Positions 25,462 through 34,164 of a stretch of DNA of 64,000 nt are shown here, one piece after another. This DNA is from Paenilisteria rustica. Lineage in GTDB: Bacteria; Bacillota; Bacilli; Lactobacillales; Listeriaceae. The notes under the pieces were generated by a model. The model saw only the letters and a program-made list of their open reading frames with translations, searched no databases and was not told the origin of the DNA. The translations under genes and the position numbers were made by a program. The first letter of the stretch is position 1. The number at the start of each line of letters is the position of its first letter. The stretch lies in NCBI RefSeq assembly GCF_013820765.1, contig NZ_JABJVM010000006.1:117879-181878 (forward strand). The letters are read 5' to 3'.

Positions 25462-25596
25462 TTAGTTGTTGAATGTGTCATTATATTTTTCAATCTCCTT
25501 CAAATTTGGTTTTTTTTGCTTTTCGTTCTGCTTTCTTACTACTTCTATCGATGTCGCTGCCTGTTCCCAAGCATCACCGCCCTTCCAGTTTTTCAT
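25462..25596 (-). CDS. Possible 44-residue small protein between regulator and surface gene
   Basis: ATG at 25596 to TAA at 25462: MKNWKGGDAWEQAATSIEVV, then a Lys/Glu/Asn-rich end (KYNDTFNN). It fills almost the whole gap between the Crp-like gene and the disrupted surface gene, and lies in the same frame as the surface protein. No good ribosome binding site is seen, since the nearest GAGG is 18 bases away. It may be chance, or a relic of an earlier 5' end. Confidence 0.25.
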   Translation of the reverse strand: MKNWKGGDAWEQAATSIEVVRKQNEKQKKPNLKEIEKYNDTFNN

Positions 25597-25603
25597 TTAT
25601 CTA

Positions 25604-26269
25604 TCATACATGGGCTACCTCTTTCTTATTCAAAATGAATCGGTGCTCATCTATTTCAAAGATACCTTCCATTTCTAATTGCTTACAAAGACGTGAAATA
25701 TGTTGACGGGAGGCTCCCATGTAATTCGCAATAATCTGTTTTGCGAAAATTTTCGGTAATTTTATTTGATTAAGACAGTCTTCTCCGTATAGTCCTCCTA
25801 AGTGAGTCAATATTCCAATCAATTGTTCTTTTGTATCAAGTGTTAGCAACGTATATTTTTCTAATAGTTCCATATTCATCATTTTCATATAGTGATAGAG
25901 ATAGAATGCGCCTTCTTGAGAGTACACCAGTTTACTTATCACTTCTTCCTTTGAAAAACGCCAAGCTACTGTATTTGTTAAAGCGATCACACTAACAAAT
26001 GATTCTTCGTTTCCCATTATATCGCTAATACCGACAATATCATGTTTACCAATAAAGCTCATCGTATGCCCTTGTCGCGACGATTCACAAATACCAGCTT
26101 GAATAAAATATATGGAATCTTGTACTTCATCTTCCGAACAAAGTATCTCTTTTTTATTAAAAAAAACTTTTTCTCTGTCGATCGGATAATAATTTTTGTC
26201 AGACAGCACTTTCAATAATTGTGTACTACTAAACGCTTGTTCAATAACACCTTTATCAAAGAGTTCCAA
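25604..26269 (-). CDS. Crp/Fnr-family transcriptional regulator
   Basis: 221 residues. Residues 30-130 fit the cNMP-binding barrel (YPIDREKVFFNKKEILC, DSIYFIQAGICESSRQG), a long dimerisation helix follows near 115-135 (FYLYHYMKMMNMELLEKY), and a winged helix-turn-helix at the C-terminus (KQIIANYMGASRQHISRLCK) has the Fnr-like R-x-x-I-S-R recognition pattern. It is distinct from the three MY-starting paralogues here and closer to ordinary Crp/Fnr proteins. The start codon is TTG with a distant AAGG, so the exact start is uncertain. It lies directly upstream of the large secreted protein on the same strand and may control it. Confidence 0.82.
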   Translation of the reverse strand: MELFDKGVIEQAFSSTQLLKVLSDKNYYPIDREKVFFNKKEILCSEDEVQDSIYFIQAGICESSRQGHTMSFIGKHDIVGISDIMGNEESFVSVIALTNTVAWRFSKEEVISKLVYSQEGAFYLYHYMKMMNMELLEKYTLLTLDTKEQLIGILTHLGGLYGEDCLNQIKLPKIFAKQIIANYMGASRQHISRLCKQLEMEGIFEIDEHRFILNKKEVAHV

Positions 26270-26819
26270 ATAACTAATAAGCCTTCACTCCTCTCTTCAC
26301 TGCCTTTCGCTATATTTATCTTATCATGTACTTTTTTACGTTGATGGAACTTATGAGACGGAAAATACATTTCTTTTCGTACATTTTGTGACGCGTATTT
26401 TTATTTTTCATGTCTAACTAATATGTTCTATTACGACTAGCTTGCCTCTTATTTGGGTAGTTATAATAGAGACGAAGCGCGTTGTGTATATTTCATTATT
26501 CCGTTTTTCTCTTGTTTTCTAGAATGTTTCTTTTCGATGAACCTAGTATATCTTGCTTTGTATTTTTCTGCTTTTTAAGTGTGATACTGATAAAATTCCA
26601 CAAAAGTCCTACCATACCTAAATCAGTATGCAAAGCTCTTTTTTAAATTTCTAAATACGTAAAAAAACGAAAATAGGCTCTATAACGCCTTCTTTTTGAA
26701 CTTTTTGTGAACAATATAAAAAGCATCAAATTTCGCTACACCACACCTTTTTTGGTACTGATAAGCTTTATTGATACTTTTAAAGGTATGATGTTAACTT
26801 AAAAAAGGGGATGATATAT
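26270..26819. promoter_or_regulatory. Divergent regulatory region between two Crp-like genes
   Basis: 550 AT-rich bases with no gene. TTGAACTTTTTGTGAACAA at 26697-26714 carries two direct GAAC motifs 11 bases apart and resembles GAATTTTTTGTGAAG at 2518 and GAAACTTTTTGTTCGC at 34110, each upstream of a paralogous regulator. A TATAAT at about 26462 and TATGAT at about 26787 are possible -10 boxes, but no good -35 accompanies them, as expected for activator-dependent promoters. Confidence 0.4.
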
Positions 26820-27524
26820 ATGTATAAGAAAACCGAGTTAGAATCCTACGCTTCCTTTTCCAACATTCTAAAAATCCTGAAATCCGATAAAAATTTCAAC
26901 CAATTTTGTACGCAGCATCGAGTCGCTAAGGGGACTAGCCTCACGATAGACGACAATAGAAAAATTTGCTATCTATTAGAAAGTGGATATTTGCAGCAGC
27001 GTTTTATTGGGGAAGATGGCGTGAGTAACTATTTCATCAATTTTCCTGGTGAGTTCGTAACCTTGCCTATTATAGAAGAACATATCCCTTACGAGACGAA
27101 TTTTTCTTTTTTATCAGACGCTGTTTGGTGGGAAATTGATTTTGAGTATTTGCGAGGGGTATTACGAACAGAAGATCCAAAAAATTTCATCATACTTCAA
27201 TTTGCAGTAGAATCACGCTACCGGCTTTATACTTTAGCGACCATGCGTAAAATGGATGCAGAAAAACGCGTCATTTTTACGTTACTCCGATTGGCTCGTT
27301 TCGGCATGCGGGTGAAGGAAGATCAAAGGGAACTGCCTTTATTCACAAGCTACGCGGTTATTGCTGATATGTCCGATACATCAAAAAGCTACACAACAGC
27401 AGTACTGGCCAAACTGCGTAAACAGGACATTCTCGTCTCTCAAAACGCGCCCTGGATTATCAAGAAAATGGGTGTGCTTCGAGATATTCTTGGTACGGAT
27501 ATTGAAGAGAAGCCACCTTTTTAA
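26820..27524 (+). CDS. PrfA/Crp-Fnr-like transcriptional regulator (copy 2)
   Basis: 234 residues from the ATG at 26820, behind AAAAAAGGGG 9 bases upstream; the ATG at 26811 lies almost on that site. It is closely similar to the regulator at 2660 (TELESYASFSNILKILKSDK against ETLESYASFSNIMKILKKDS). It has the same barrel, the block AVWWEIDFEYLRGVL, and a C-terminal winged helix (VIADMSDTSKSYTTAVLAKL). It shares the overall plan of PrfA but is not its orthologue. The effector is unknown. It is divergent from the Crp/Fnr gene at 25604-26269, and the next surface gene to its right points towards it. Confidence 0.87.
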   Translation: MYKKTELESYASFSNILKILKSDKNFNQFCTQHRVAKGTSLTIDDNRKICYLLESGYLQQRFIGEDGVSNYFINFPGEFVTLPIIEEHIPYETNFSFLSDAVWWEIDFEYLRGVLRTEDPKNFIILQFAVESRYRLYTLATMRKMDAEKRVIFTLLRLARFGMRVKEDQRELPLFTSYAVIADMSDTSKSYTTAVLAKLRKQDILVSQNAPWIIKKMGVLRDILGTDIEEKPPF

Positions 27525-28092
27525 GCAAATAAAAGGTATGACCCATTAATGGTTAAGGACGTATCACTCATACAGCGCAGAGTTCACAATACAGTAGCAA
27601 TTATCCCCAAACGACAATAAGAAAGTATAAGGCTATTTCTAGCGCGAACTGAATAGGAAATCCTAATGATAATACACGCTTGAAAGCTTTCTACAAAACG
27701 CAAAAAAAGAGCTTATCCATGATGCCAACTTTGGCAATCCTGAACAAGCTCTCTTAGAAATAGTGAACCACATCGATACCTACTACGACACAAATCGAAT
27801 GTAGCCTTCTCTACCATTTCTCTCCGGCCGAATGTGAGAGGAAATTTGCTTAAGTTCTCTTACCTTTATGTCCGCTTTTTCTTGACAACTCCAAAACAAA
27901 CTATGGCGTTCTAAGTATTTTTAGTCAAAATAAAATTCGCTTAGACCTCTGCGGTTAAATACGGAAATACATGATGTATGAATACTGCTTTAAAACAACT
28001 CGGAGAAGAAGCAGATTATCCGATTCCAAGAGAAGCGATACTAGAACCCGTGTAGTTGCTAGATCGTACTCTTTTTGGCATCAGGACTAAAA
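27525..28092. other. Decayed intergenic region with transposase debris
   Basis: About 570 bases without an intact gene. It contains the IS3-type remnant at 27680-27852 and a short open stretch (MNTALKQLGEEADYPIPREA, 27978 to about 28055) that has no recognised relative and no ribosome binding site. The region reads as an old insertion site. Confidence 0.5.
27680..27852 (+). pseudogene. IS3-family transposase remnant (3' end of the OrfB type)
   Basis: One frame reads KELIHDANFGNPEQALLEIV, then NHIDTYYDTNRM and a stop. This fits the end of the DDE domain of IS3/IS150-type transposases (KKE...F..P..A...I...I..YN..R.H..LGY.SP..F). A shifted frame continues with FSPAECERKFA, the expected next block. 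Upstream, KAFYKTQKK in another frame fits the preceding motif. At least two frameshifts and loss of the 5' part make it inactive. No inverted ends were found. Confidence 0.65.
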
Positions 28093-28137
28093 AAAGCCCC
28101 CAAAAGTTAAGCAAAATAGCTAACTTTTGGGGGCTTT
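28093..28137 (-). terminator. Terminator of the large LPXTG gene
   Basis: Arms AAAGCCCCCAAAAGTTA / TAACTTTTGGGGGCTTT pair perfectly over 17 bases, and the minus strand continues with seven T. It ends the surface gene whose stop is at 28215. Confidence 0.85.
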
Positions 28138-28214
28138 ATACATCATCAGATTTTGATACGTAAATTCTTACTTAGAGAACTTGGTCGTGAATCTTTTTGA
28201 CAAGTATCCCTTTC

Positions 28215-29813
28215 TTACGCTTTACGCATTATTTTTTTCGACTTTTTCTTGCCTAAAGCTAGGAATCCTGCTGCCATAGCACTCAATAATACGCCAAACA
28301 GTGTTGCAGTTGTTGTTTCTGTATCTCCTGTTTTTGGTAGTTCATGTACGTCAGAAGTTGCTGGCGTGATTTTTACTGGTTTTTCAGTAGTTGGCTGTGC
28401 AGGGACACTTGGAGTTGCTGGTTTTGCTGGTATTTCAACGCTCGGTTTTGTAGGAGCACTTGGTGTTGCTGGTTTTGCTGGTGTTTCAACGTTCGGTTTT
28501 GTAGGGGCACTTGGTGTTGTTGGTTTTGCTGGTGTTTCAACGTTCGGTTTTGTAGGAGCACTTGGTGTTGTTGGGTTCTCTGGTGCTAATACCGGCGCTG
28601 CCAACACTTCAATTGTGCGTGTATATGTGGTTGTATTTCCATCACTATCGGTGACAGTATACACAATTTCATATGCGCCAGCTTTATTCATGTCTACATT
28701 GTTCTTGATGATTTGTACTAAACCTGTGATATCTCCATCTTCTGCATCTGTTGCTTGGATTGCTTCCATTGGATCAAAAGCTGCACCTTGTTGTACTTGC
28801 GTTTTGTCTTCACCTGTGATGACTGGCGCCTCTGTCACAATGACTGTACGTGTAAATGTCGCTTCATTTCCATCTGCATCGATGACTTTGTACGTTACTT
28901 TGTAGCTGCCTGGTTTGCTTGTGTCTACGTTGTTACTTTCTACGGTGATGTTTTTTGTTAGATCGCCATCTTCTTTATCTGTTGCTGCTATGCTGCTCAT
29001 CACGTCAAATAGGCTGTTTGGATTTACTTTTGTTGTCGCTTCTCCTGTGATAACTGGTGCTTCTGTTACGATAATCGTACGTGTGAATGTCGCTTCATTT
29101 CCGTCTGAATCAATGACCTTGTAAGTCACTTCGTAGTTACCTGGTGTTTTTGTGTCTACGTTGTTGCTTTCTACTGTGATGTTTTTTGTGATGTCGCCAT
29201 CTTCTTTATCTGTTGCTTTCATGCTGCTCATCGCGTCAAATAGGCTATTTGGATTCACTTTTGTTGTTGCTTCTCCTGCGATAACTGGTACTTCTGTTAC
29301 GACGACTGTACGTGTGAAAGTTGCTTCATTTCCGTCAGAATCGATGACCTTGTAAGTCACTTCATAGTTGCCTGGTATTTTTGTGTCTACATTGTTGCTT
29401 TCTACTGTGATGTTTTTTGTTAGATCGCCATCTTCTTTATCTGTTGCTTCCATGCTGCTCATCACGTCAAATAGGCTGTTTGGATTTACTTTTGTTGTTG
29501 CTCCTCCTGTGATAACTGGTGCTTCTGTCACGATAACTGTACGTGTAAATGTCGTTTCATTTCCATCTGCATCGATGACTTTGTACGTTACTTTGTAGCT
29601 ACCTGGTTTGCTTGTATCTACGTTGTTGCTTTCTACGGTGATGTTTTTTGTTAGATCGCCATCTTCTTTATCTGTTGCTTCCATGCTGCTCATCACGTCA
29701 AATAGGCTGTTTGGATTTACTTTTGTTGTCGCTTCTCCTGTGATGACTGGCGCTTCTGTCACGATAACTGTGCGTGTAAATGTCGTTTCGTTTCCGTCCG
29801 TCCGCATCCACAA
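28215..29813 (-). pseudogene. C-terminal part of the frameshifted LPXTG surface protein
   Basis: This is the continuation of the gene that starts at 33528, in another frame after a 4-base duplication at about 29797-29804. It encodes five more Ig-like repeats (APVITGEATTKVNPNSLFD type), a Pro-rich wall-spanning region of four 17-residue units (TPSAPTKPNVETPAKPA), then LPKTGDTETTTATLFGV, a hydrophobic helix and KKKSKK, a complete sortase signal. The ATG at 29813 that opens this frame has no ribosome binding site. Removing four bases restores one 1770-residue protein. If not restored, this half is not made and the upstream half is not anchored. Confidence 0.85.
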
Positions 29814-32075
29814 CTTTGTAAATCACTTTGTAGCTACCTGATTTGCTTGTATCTACGTTGTTACTTTCTACGGTGATGTTTTTTGTTAGATCGCCGTCTT
29901 CTTTGTCTGTTGCTTTCATGCTGCTCATCACGTCAAATAGGCTGTTTGGATTCACTTTTGTTGTTGCTTCTCCTGTGATAACTGGTACTTCTGTTACGAT
30001 GACTGTACGTGTGAAAGTTGCTTCATTTCCGTCAGAATCGACGACCTTGTAAGTCACTTCGTAGTTGCCTGGTGTTTTTGTGTCTACATTGTTGCTTTCT
30101 ACAGTGATGTTTTTTGTTAAATCGCCATCTTCTTTGTCTGTTGCTTTCATGCTGCTCATTGCGTCAAACAGGCTATTTGGATTTACTTTTGTCGTTGCCT
30201 CACCTGTAATAACTGGTGCTTCTGTTACGATCACTGTACGTGTGAATGTCGCTTCGTTTCCGTCTGAATCAATGACCTTGTAAGTCACTTTGTAGCTGCC
30301 TGATTTGCTTGTGTCTACGTTATTGCTTTCTACAGTGATGTTTTCTGTGATATCGCCGTCTTCTTTATCCGTTGCTTTCATGCTGCTCATCGCGTCAAAC
30401 AGGCTGTTCGGATTCACTTTAGTCGTCGCTTCTCCTGTAATGACTGGCGCTTCTGTCACGATAACTGTACGCGTAAATGTCGCTTCGTTTCCGTCTGAAT
30501 CAATGACCTTGTAAGTCACTTTGTAATTACCCGGTGTTTTTGTGTCTACATTATTGCTTTCTACAGTGATGTTTTTTGTGATGTCGCCATCTTCTTTATC
30601 TGTTGCTTTCATGCTGCTCATTGCGTCAAATGTACTATTTGGATTTACTTTTGTTGTCGCTTCTCCTGTGATGACTGGCGCTTCTGTTACGATAACTGTA
30701 CGTGTAAATGTCGCTTCATTTCCGTCTGAATCAATGACCTTGTAAGTCACTTTGTAGCTACCTGATTTGCTTGTGTCTACGTTGTTGCTTTCTACAGTGA
30801 TGTTTTCTGTGATGTCGCCATCTTCTTTATCCGTTGCTTTCATGCTGCTCATCGCGTCAAATAGGCTGTTTGGATTTACTTTTGTTGTCGCTTCACCTGT
30901 GATGACTGGTGGTTCTGTTATGATAACAGTTTGTGTGAAGGTAGCTGTATTGCCATCTGAATCTGTCACACTGTATAGAATTTTGTAAGTGCCTGGTGTA
31001 TTAATATCCACGGTAGATGACACGACTTTAATCTCATCCGTAAGATCACCATCTTCTTTATCCGTCGCCGTTAATAGAGCTTTACCGTCTACTAATTGAC
31101 CTGGATTACTAGTGATAGTTGCTTTTCCTGTGATAACTGGTGGCTCTGTTACAATGACCGTACGTGTGAATGTGCCCTTGTTGCCATCTGAATCTACTAC
31201 AGAATAGGTGACGTGATATGTTCCTGGTACGCTTGTATCGACATCATTGCTCACTACTTTAATAGCACTTGTCAAATCACCATCTTCTGTATCGTTCGCC
31301 TTCATCGTACTTTTCGGATCGAAGGTAGCTCCTGGATTTACTTTTGTAGTCGCATCTCCTGTGATAATAGGTGCTTCCGTCACAATCACGGTACGCGTAA
31401 ACGTCGCTTTGTTGCCATCGCTATCCGTCACACTATAAGTCACGTGGTAAGTCCCAACAGTACTTGTATCGACATCATTCGTTACAACTTGGATACTATC
31501 TGTCAAATCGCCATCTTCTTTATCCGTCGCTTCCATTGTACTTTTCGGATCAAAAGTCGCATCTGGATTCACTTTAGTTATCGCATCTCCTGTGATGACT
31601 GGCGCTTCTGTTACGATGACAGTACGCGTGAATGTTGCTTCGTTTCCATCTGAATCAATAACTTTGTACGTTACTTCATAGTTGCCTGGTGTTTTTGTAT
31701 CGACGTTATTGCTTACCACAGTGATGTTTTCTGTGATGTCGCCGTCTTCTTCATCAGTTGCTTCCATGCTGCTCATCGCGTCAAACAGGCTGTTCGGATT
31801 CACTTTTGTCACGGCATCACCTGTAATCACTGGTGCCTCTGTTACGATAACTGTGCGTGTAAAAGTGCCTTCATTGTCATCTGAATCTTTCACAGAATAA
31901 GTGACATGATACGTTCCTGGTGTACTTGTATCGACATCGTTACTTACTACTTGAATTTCGCTCGTCAAGTTACCATCTTCATCATCCGTTGCAGACATCG
32001 TGGACATCGGATCAAAGGTACTATTTGGGTTTACTTTTGTCACGGTATCACCTGTGATTGTTGGAGCCTCGTTAC
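28600..32075 (-). repeat. Fifteen tandem repeats of about 231 bp, several almost identical
   Basis: Each unit codes for one 77-residue Ig-like domain. Those between about 28800 and 30990 are almost identical in DNA (for example GGATTTACTTTTGTTGTCGC recurs), while the outer ones are diverged. This is the mark of recent unequal crossing-over or gene conversion. A separate 51-bp Pro-rich repeat (four units) lies at 28370-28600. Confidence 0.85.
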
Positions 32076-33528
32076 TGCTTATGTCCGTATAAACAGTATT
32101 GGATTTAGTCGTATATGTTTTGTCTGTTAGCCCCGTATCTTGATGTGTCACAGTCGTTTGCGTCGGAATAGCGGTTCCTGAAGCGATCGCCTTAACATCG
32201 AAAGTAACCTTGCTAGTAGCACCATTTTGAATATTTCCAACCGGTACCGTTAACGTTTTTGTCGAAGCGTCATATGATGCTGTCACTGCCACACCATCCA
32301 CCATGACAGTGTCCTCTTGATATTCCATTTCTTCTGGAATCTGTATCGTCATGTCCGTACTTTGAGAAGCCATTCCACCTGTATTTTCAATAACAAATTG
32401 TGGTTTATACGTTTTATTAGCTTGCATAACAGTTGGCATTCCGTTTTCCACAGCCAGTACGGATGGTGCTATCACTTTGATAGACGTATCTGTACTATCC
32501 GCCGTATAAACATCCTCATCAAAATTTTCATCGTTATAGGTCACTGATGTATCTGGTGTCGCTGCGGTTGCAATAGTCTTCCCTGTTAATGGAATCGCGA
32601 TATCAGCTTCTGCATCTTTGTCTAACGTACCAACAGAAAAAGTCAATGTACGTGTCGCAGCATTGTATTGTTCATTCGATATCGTAGTGTTACTTGACGA
32701 TAAACTACCTGCTGTATAGGTCAGTTCTTCCGGTATCTTGACAGTCACTGTATTGTTAGCAGCCGGCATACCACCTACATTGGCAACATGTACATTATAA
32801 TCCACCGCTTGCGCTATTCTAGTAAAACTTTGGGAAAATTCCCCGCTGACCTCTAATTCTGATGGTACTGCAAATCGTACATTATCCAGAAAATTACCTT
32901 GAGCTTGATTACCACCAGCAGCACTTACCGAACGGAATTGAAAACGTGTAGTTGTTTGACCTGCTGGAATCGTATATGTTCCTGTGTATAGGCCCCACTC
33001 GAATCTATCGTCGACCATGTTCGCTTGTTGTACCAGCGTACCATTTGGTTTCCCAAACTCTACCAAGGCAGTATCCTTTCCTAGTCTTCCTTTATGATAG
33101 ACCTGCCAACGCACCTTTGTTCCTGGCGTTGTTGGGATATCTTGATACAAAGCAGCCGGCTGTGTTCCATTTAATTCTGCCCATTGTTTTCCAAAAGGAG
33201 TTGTTACATTTGGCAAACCAGCATCCTCATTGAAACCATTTTTCAAAATATCAATAAGATGATCCGACGCAGTTGTATGCCATCCTGGTACTTCTGTTTC
33301 ATTAAACGTCGTAAAATTATGAACGGCTGCTGGATTGACCAGTGGATTCTCAAAATCACCATTTATTAAAGCTGGAACCTCTGTTTTACTAGAGATTGTT
33401 GTTCCCACCAGTGTAGTAGATGTTGTTTCTTCCGCTTGGGCCAATACATTATACGGCACGTTAACTCCTGATATAATTGTCGACGCAATAATAGCACCTG
33501 TTACTATCTTAATCGTTGCTTTTTTCAT
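29698..33528 (-). CDS. N-terminal part of a very large LPXTG-type surface protein (frameshifted)
   Basis: 1276 codons. A signal peptide (about 1-35, ending VLAQAEE) is followed by the same N-terminal domain as in the protein at 3450-6830 (NGDFENPLV, ALYQDIPTTPGTKVRWQV). Two DUF11-like stalk domains (VANVGGMPAANNTVTVKIPE, IENTGGMASQSTDMTIQIPE) follow, then ten Ig-like repeats with EDGDLT and GTYHVTYSV or GNYEVTYKV. Directly after VDADG the frame is lost to a 4-base duplication and ends in a basic nonsense tail (RKRNDIYTHSYRDRSAS). As read, the product would be secreted but unanchored. The intact gene would be 28215-33528. It is divergent from the PrfA-like gene at 34165 across a 636-base gap. 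Confidence 0.85.
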   Translation of the reverse strand: MKKATIKIVTGAIIASTIISGVNVPYNVLAQAEETTSTTLVGTTISSKTEVPALINGDFENPLVNPAAVHNFTTFNETEVPGWHTTASDHLIDILKNGFNEDAGLPNVTTPFGKQWAELNGTQPAALYQDIPTTPGTKVRWQVYHKGRLGKDTALVEFGKPNGTLVQQANMVDDRFEWGLYTGTYTIPAGQTTTRFQFRSVSAAGGNQAQGNFLDNVRFAVPSELEVSGEFSQSFTRIAQAVDYNVHVANVGGMPAANNTVTVKIPEELTYTAGSLSSSNTTISNEQYNAATRTLTFSVGTLDKDAEADIAIPLTGKTIATAATPDTSVTYNDENFDEDVYTADSTDTSIKVIAPSVLAVENGMPTVMQANKTYKPQFVIENTGGMASQSTDMTIQIPEEMEYQEDTVMVDGVAVTASYDASTKTLTVPVGNIQNGATSKVTFDVKAIASGTAIPTQTTVTHQDTGLTDKTYTTKSNTVYTDISSNEAPTITGDTVTKVNPNSTFDPMSTMSATDDEDGNLTSEIQVVSNDVDTSTPGTYHVTYSVKDSDDNEGTFTRTVIVTEAPVITGDAVTKVNPNSLFDAMSSMEATDEEDGDITENITVVSNNVDTKTPGNYEVTYKVIDSDGNEATFTRTVIVTEAPVITGDAITKVNPDATFDPKSTMEATDKEDGDLTDSIQVVTNDVDTSTVGTYHVTYSVTDSDGNKATFTRTVIVTEAPIITGDATTKVNPGATFDPKSTMKANDTEDGDLTSAIKVVSNDVDTSVPGTYHVTYSVVDSDGNKGTFTRTVIVTEPPVITGKATITSNPGQLVDGKALLTATDKEDGDLTDEIKVVSSTVDINTPGTYKILYSVTDSDGNTATFTQTVIITEPPVITGEATTKVNPNSLFDAMSSMKATDKEDGDITENITVESNNVDTSKSGSYKVTYKVIDSDGNEATFTRTVIVTEAPVITGEATTKVNPNSTFDAMSSMKATDKEDGDITKNITVESNNVDTKTPGNYKVTYKVIDSDGNEATFTRTVIVTEAPVITGEATTKVNPNSLFDAMSSMKATDKEDGDITENITVESNNVDTSKSGSYKVTYKVIDSDGNEATFTRTVIVTEAPVITGEATTKVNPNSLFDAMSSMKATDKEDGDLTKNITVESNNVDTKTPGNYEVTYKVVDSDGNEATFTRTVIVTEVPVITGEATTKVNPNSLFDVMSSMKATDKEDGDLTKNITVESNNVDTSKSGSYKVIYKVVDADGRKRNDIYTHSYRDRSASHHRRSDNKSKSKQPI

Positions 33529-33540
33529 TATAAAATGACT

Positions 33541-34164
33541 CCTCTACATTATATTTTATACCAATCAAAATGAACGCGTAACTATCTCTCTGCTCCCATA
33601 AATAAATTCACTGCACCTATTTAGGACTTATACAATGTTAAAATAATCGCCTATACTACGATTGGCGACAAGCAAGATGTATCTCTTGTTAGCACACTGC
33701 ATCAGTTACCATCAATGTCGCAATGTTTAATCTCTCCACGGTTGAGTATATCAGAGAACGTAGAAGCATATCCGATACGAATGCAATTTTTACTCCTCTT
33801 TATTTGTACGTTCTGTTACAACTTACAAATAAACATTTTTTCGTTTGTTTATCGAGTAGCACGTCTTGCTGTTGAAACTAGTATACCACCATAGCCCCTC
33901 AGCCACTTTCCAGCCATAAAAATCGGTAGGTCAAATGTTATACTCACTTACCCCTGAAATTTATCTACACATACTCCCCTTAATCCAAATAAAAATGTAT
34001 GTACCAAGTGTGGTATAATTTATTATATAATATGTGAACATTTCCTGTTTTGCATTATACGAATAAACGTGTCAATATCTGAACGTTTTTACCAAAATGG
34101 TACTATTTCGAAACTTTTTGTTCGCGAGAGATAGAGACTATAATAACGAAGGGAGGGGCCTATT
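33541..34164. promoter_or_regulatory. Divergent control region between the surface gene and a PrfA-like gene
   Basis: AT-rich gap of about 620 bases without a gene. It contains the palindrome ATAAACA-N10-TGTTTAT (33829-33852), TGTGAACATTTCCTGTT (33033 is not meant; position 34033-34049) whose last 11 bases recur at 7003, TACCAAAATGGTA (34090-34102, 5-bp arms) and GAAACTTTTTGTTCGC (34110-34125), 40 bases before the regulator start. Regulator binding sites are likely here but not assigned. Confidence 0.45.

Noticed and set aside
27978..28055. Short ORF MNTALKQLGEEADYPIPREA...
   Set aside because: No ribosome binding site and no recognised relative. It may be debris of a mobile element but cannot be supported as a gene.
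28800..32075. Regular 231-bp direct repeats that might suggest a CRISPR or tandem satellite
   Set aside because: The units are in frame, far longer than CRISPR repeats, have no spacers, and encode successive Ig-like domains.
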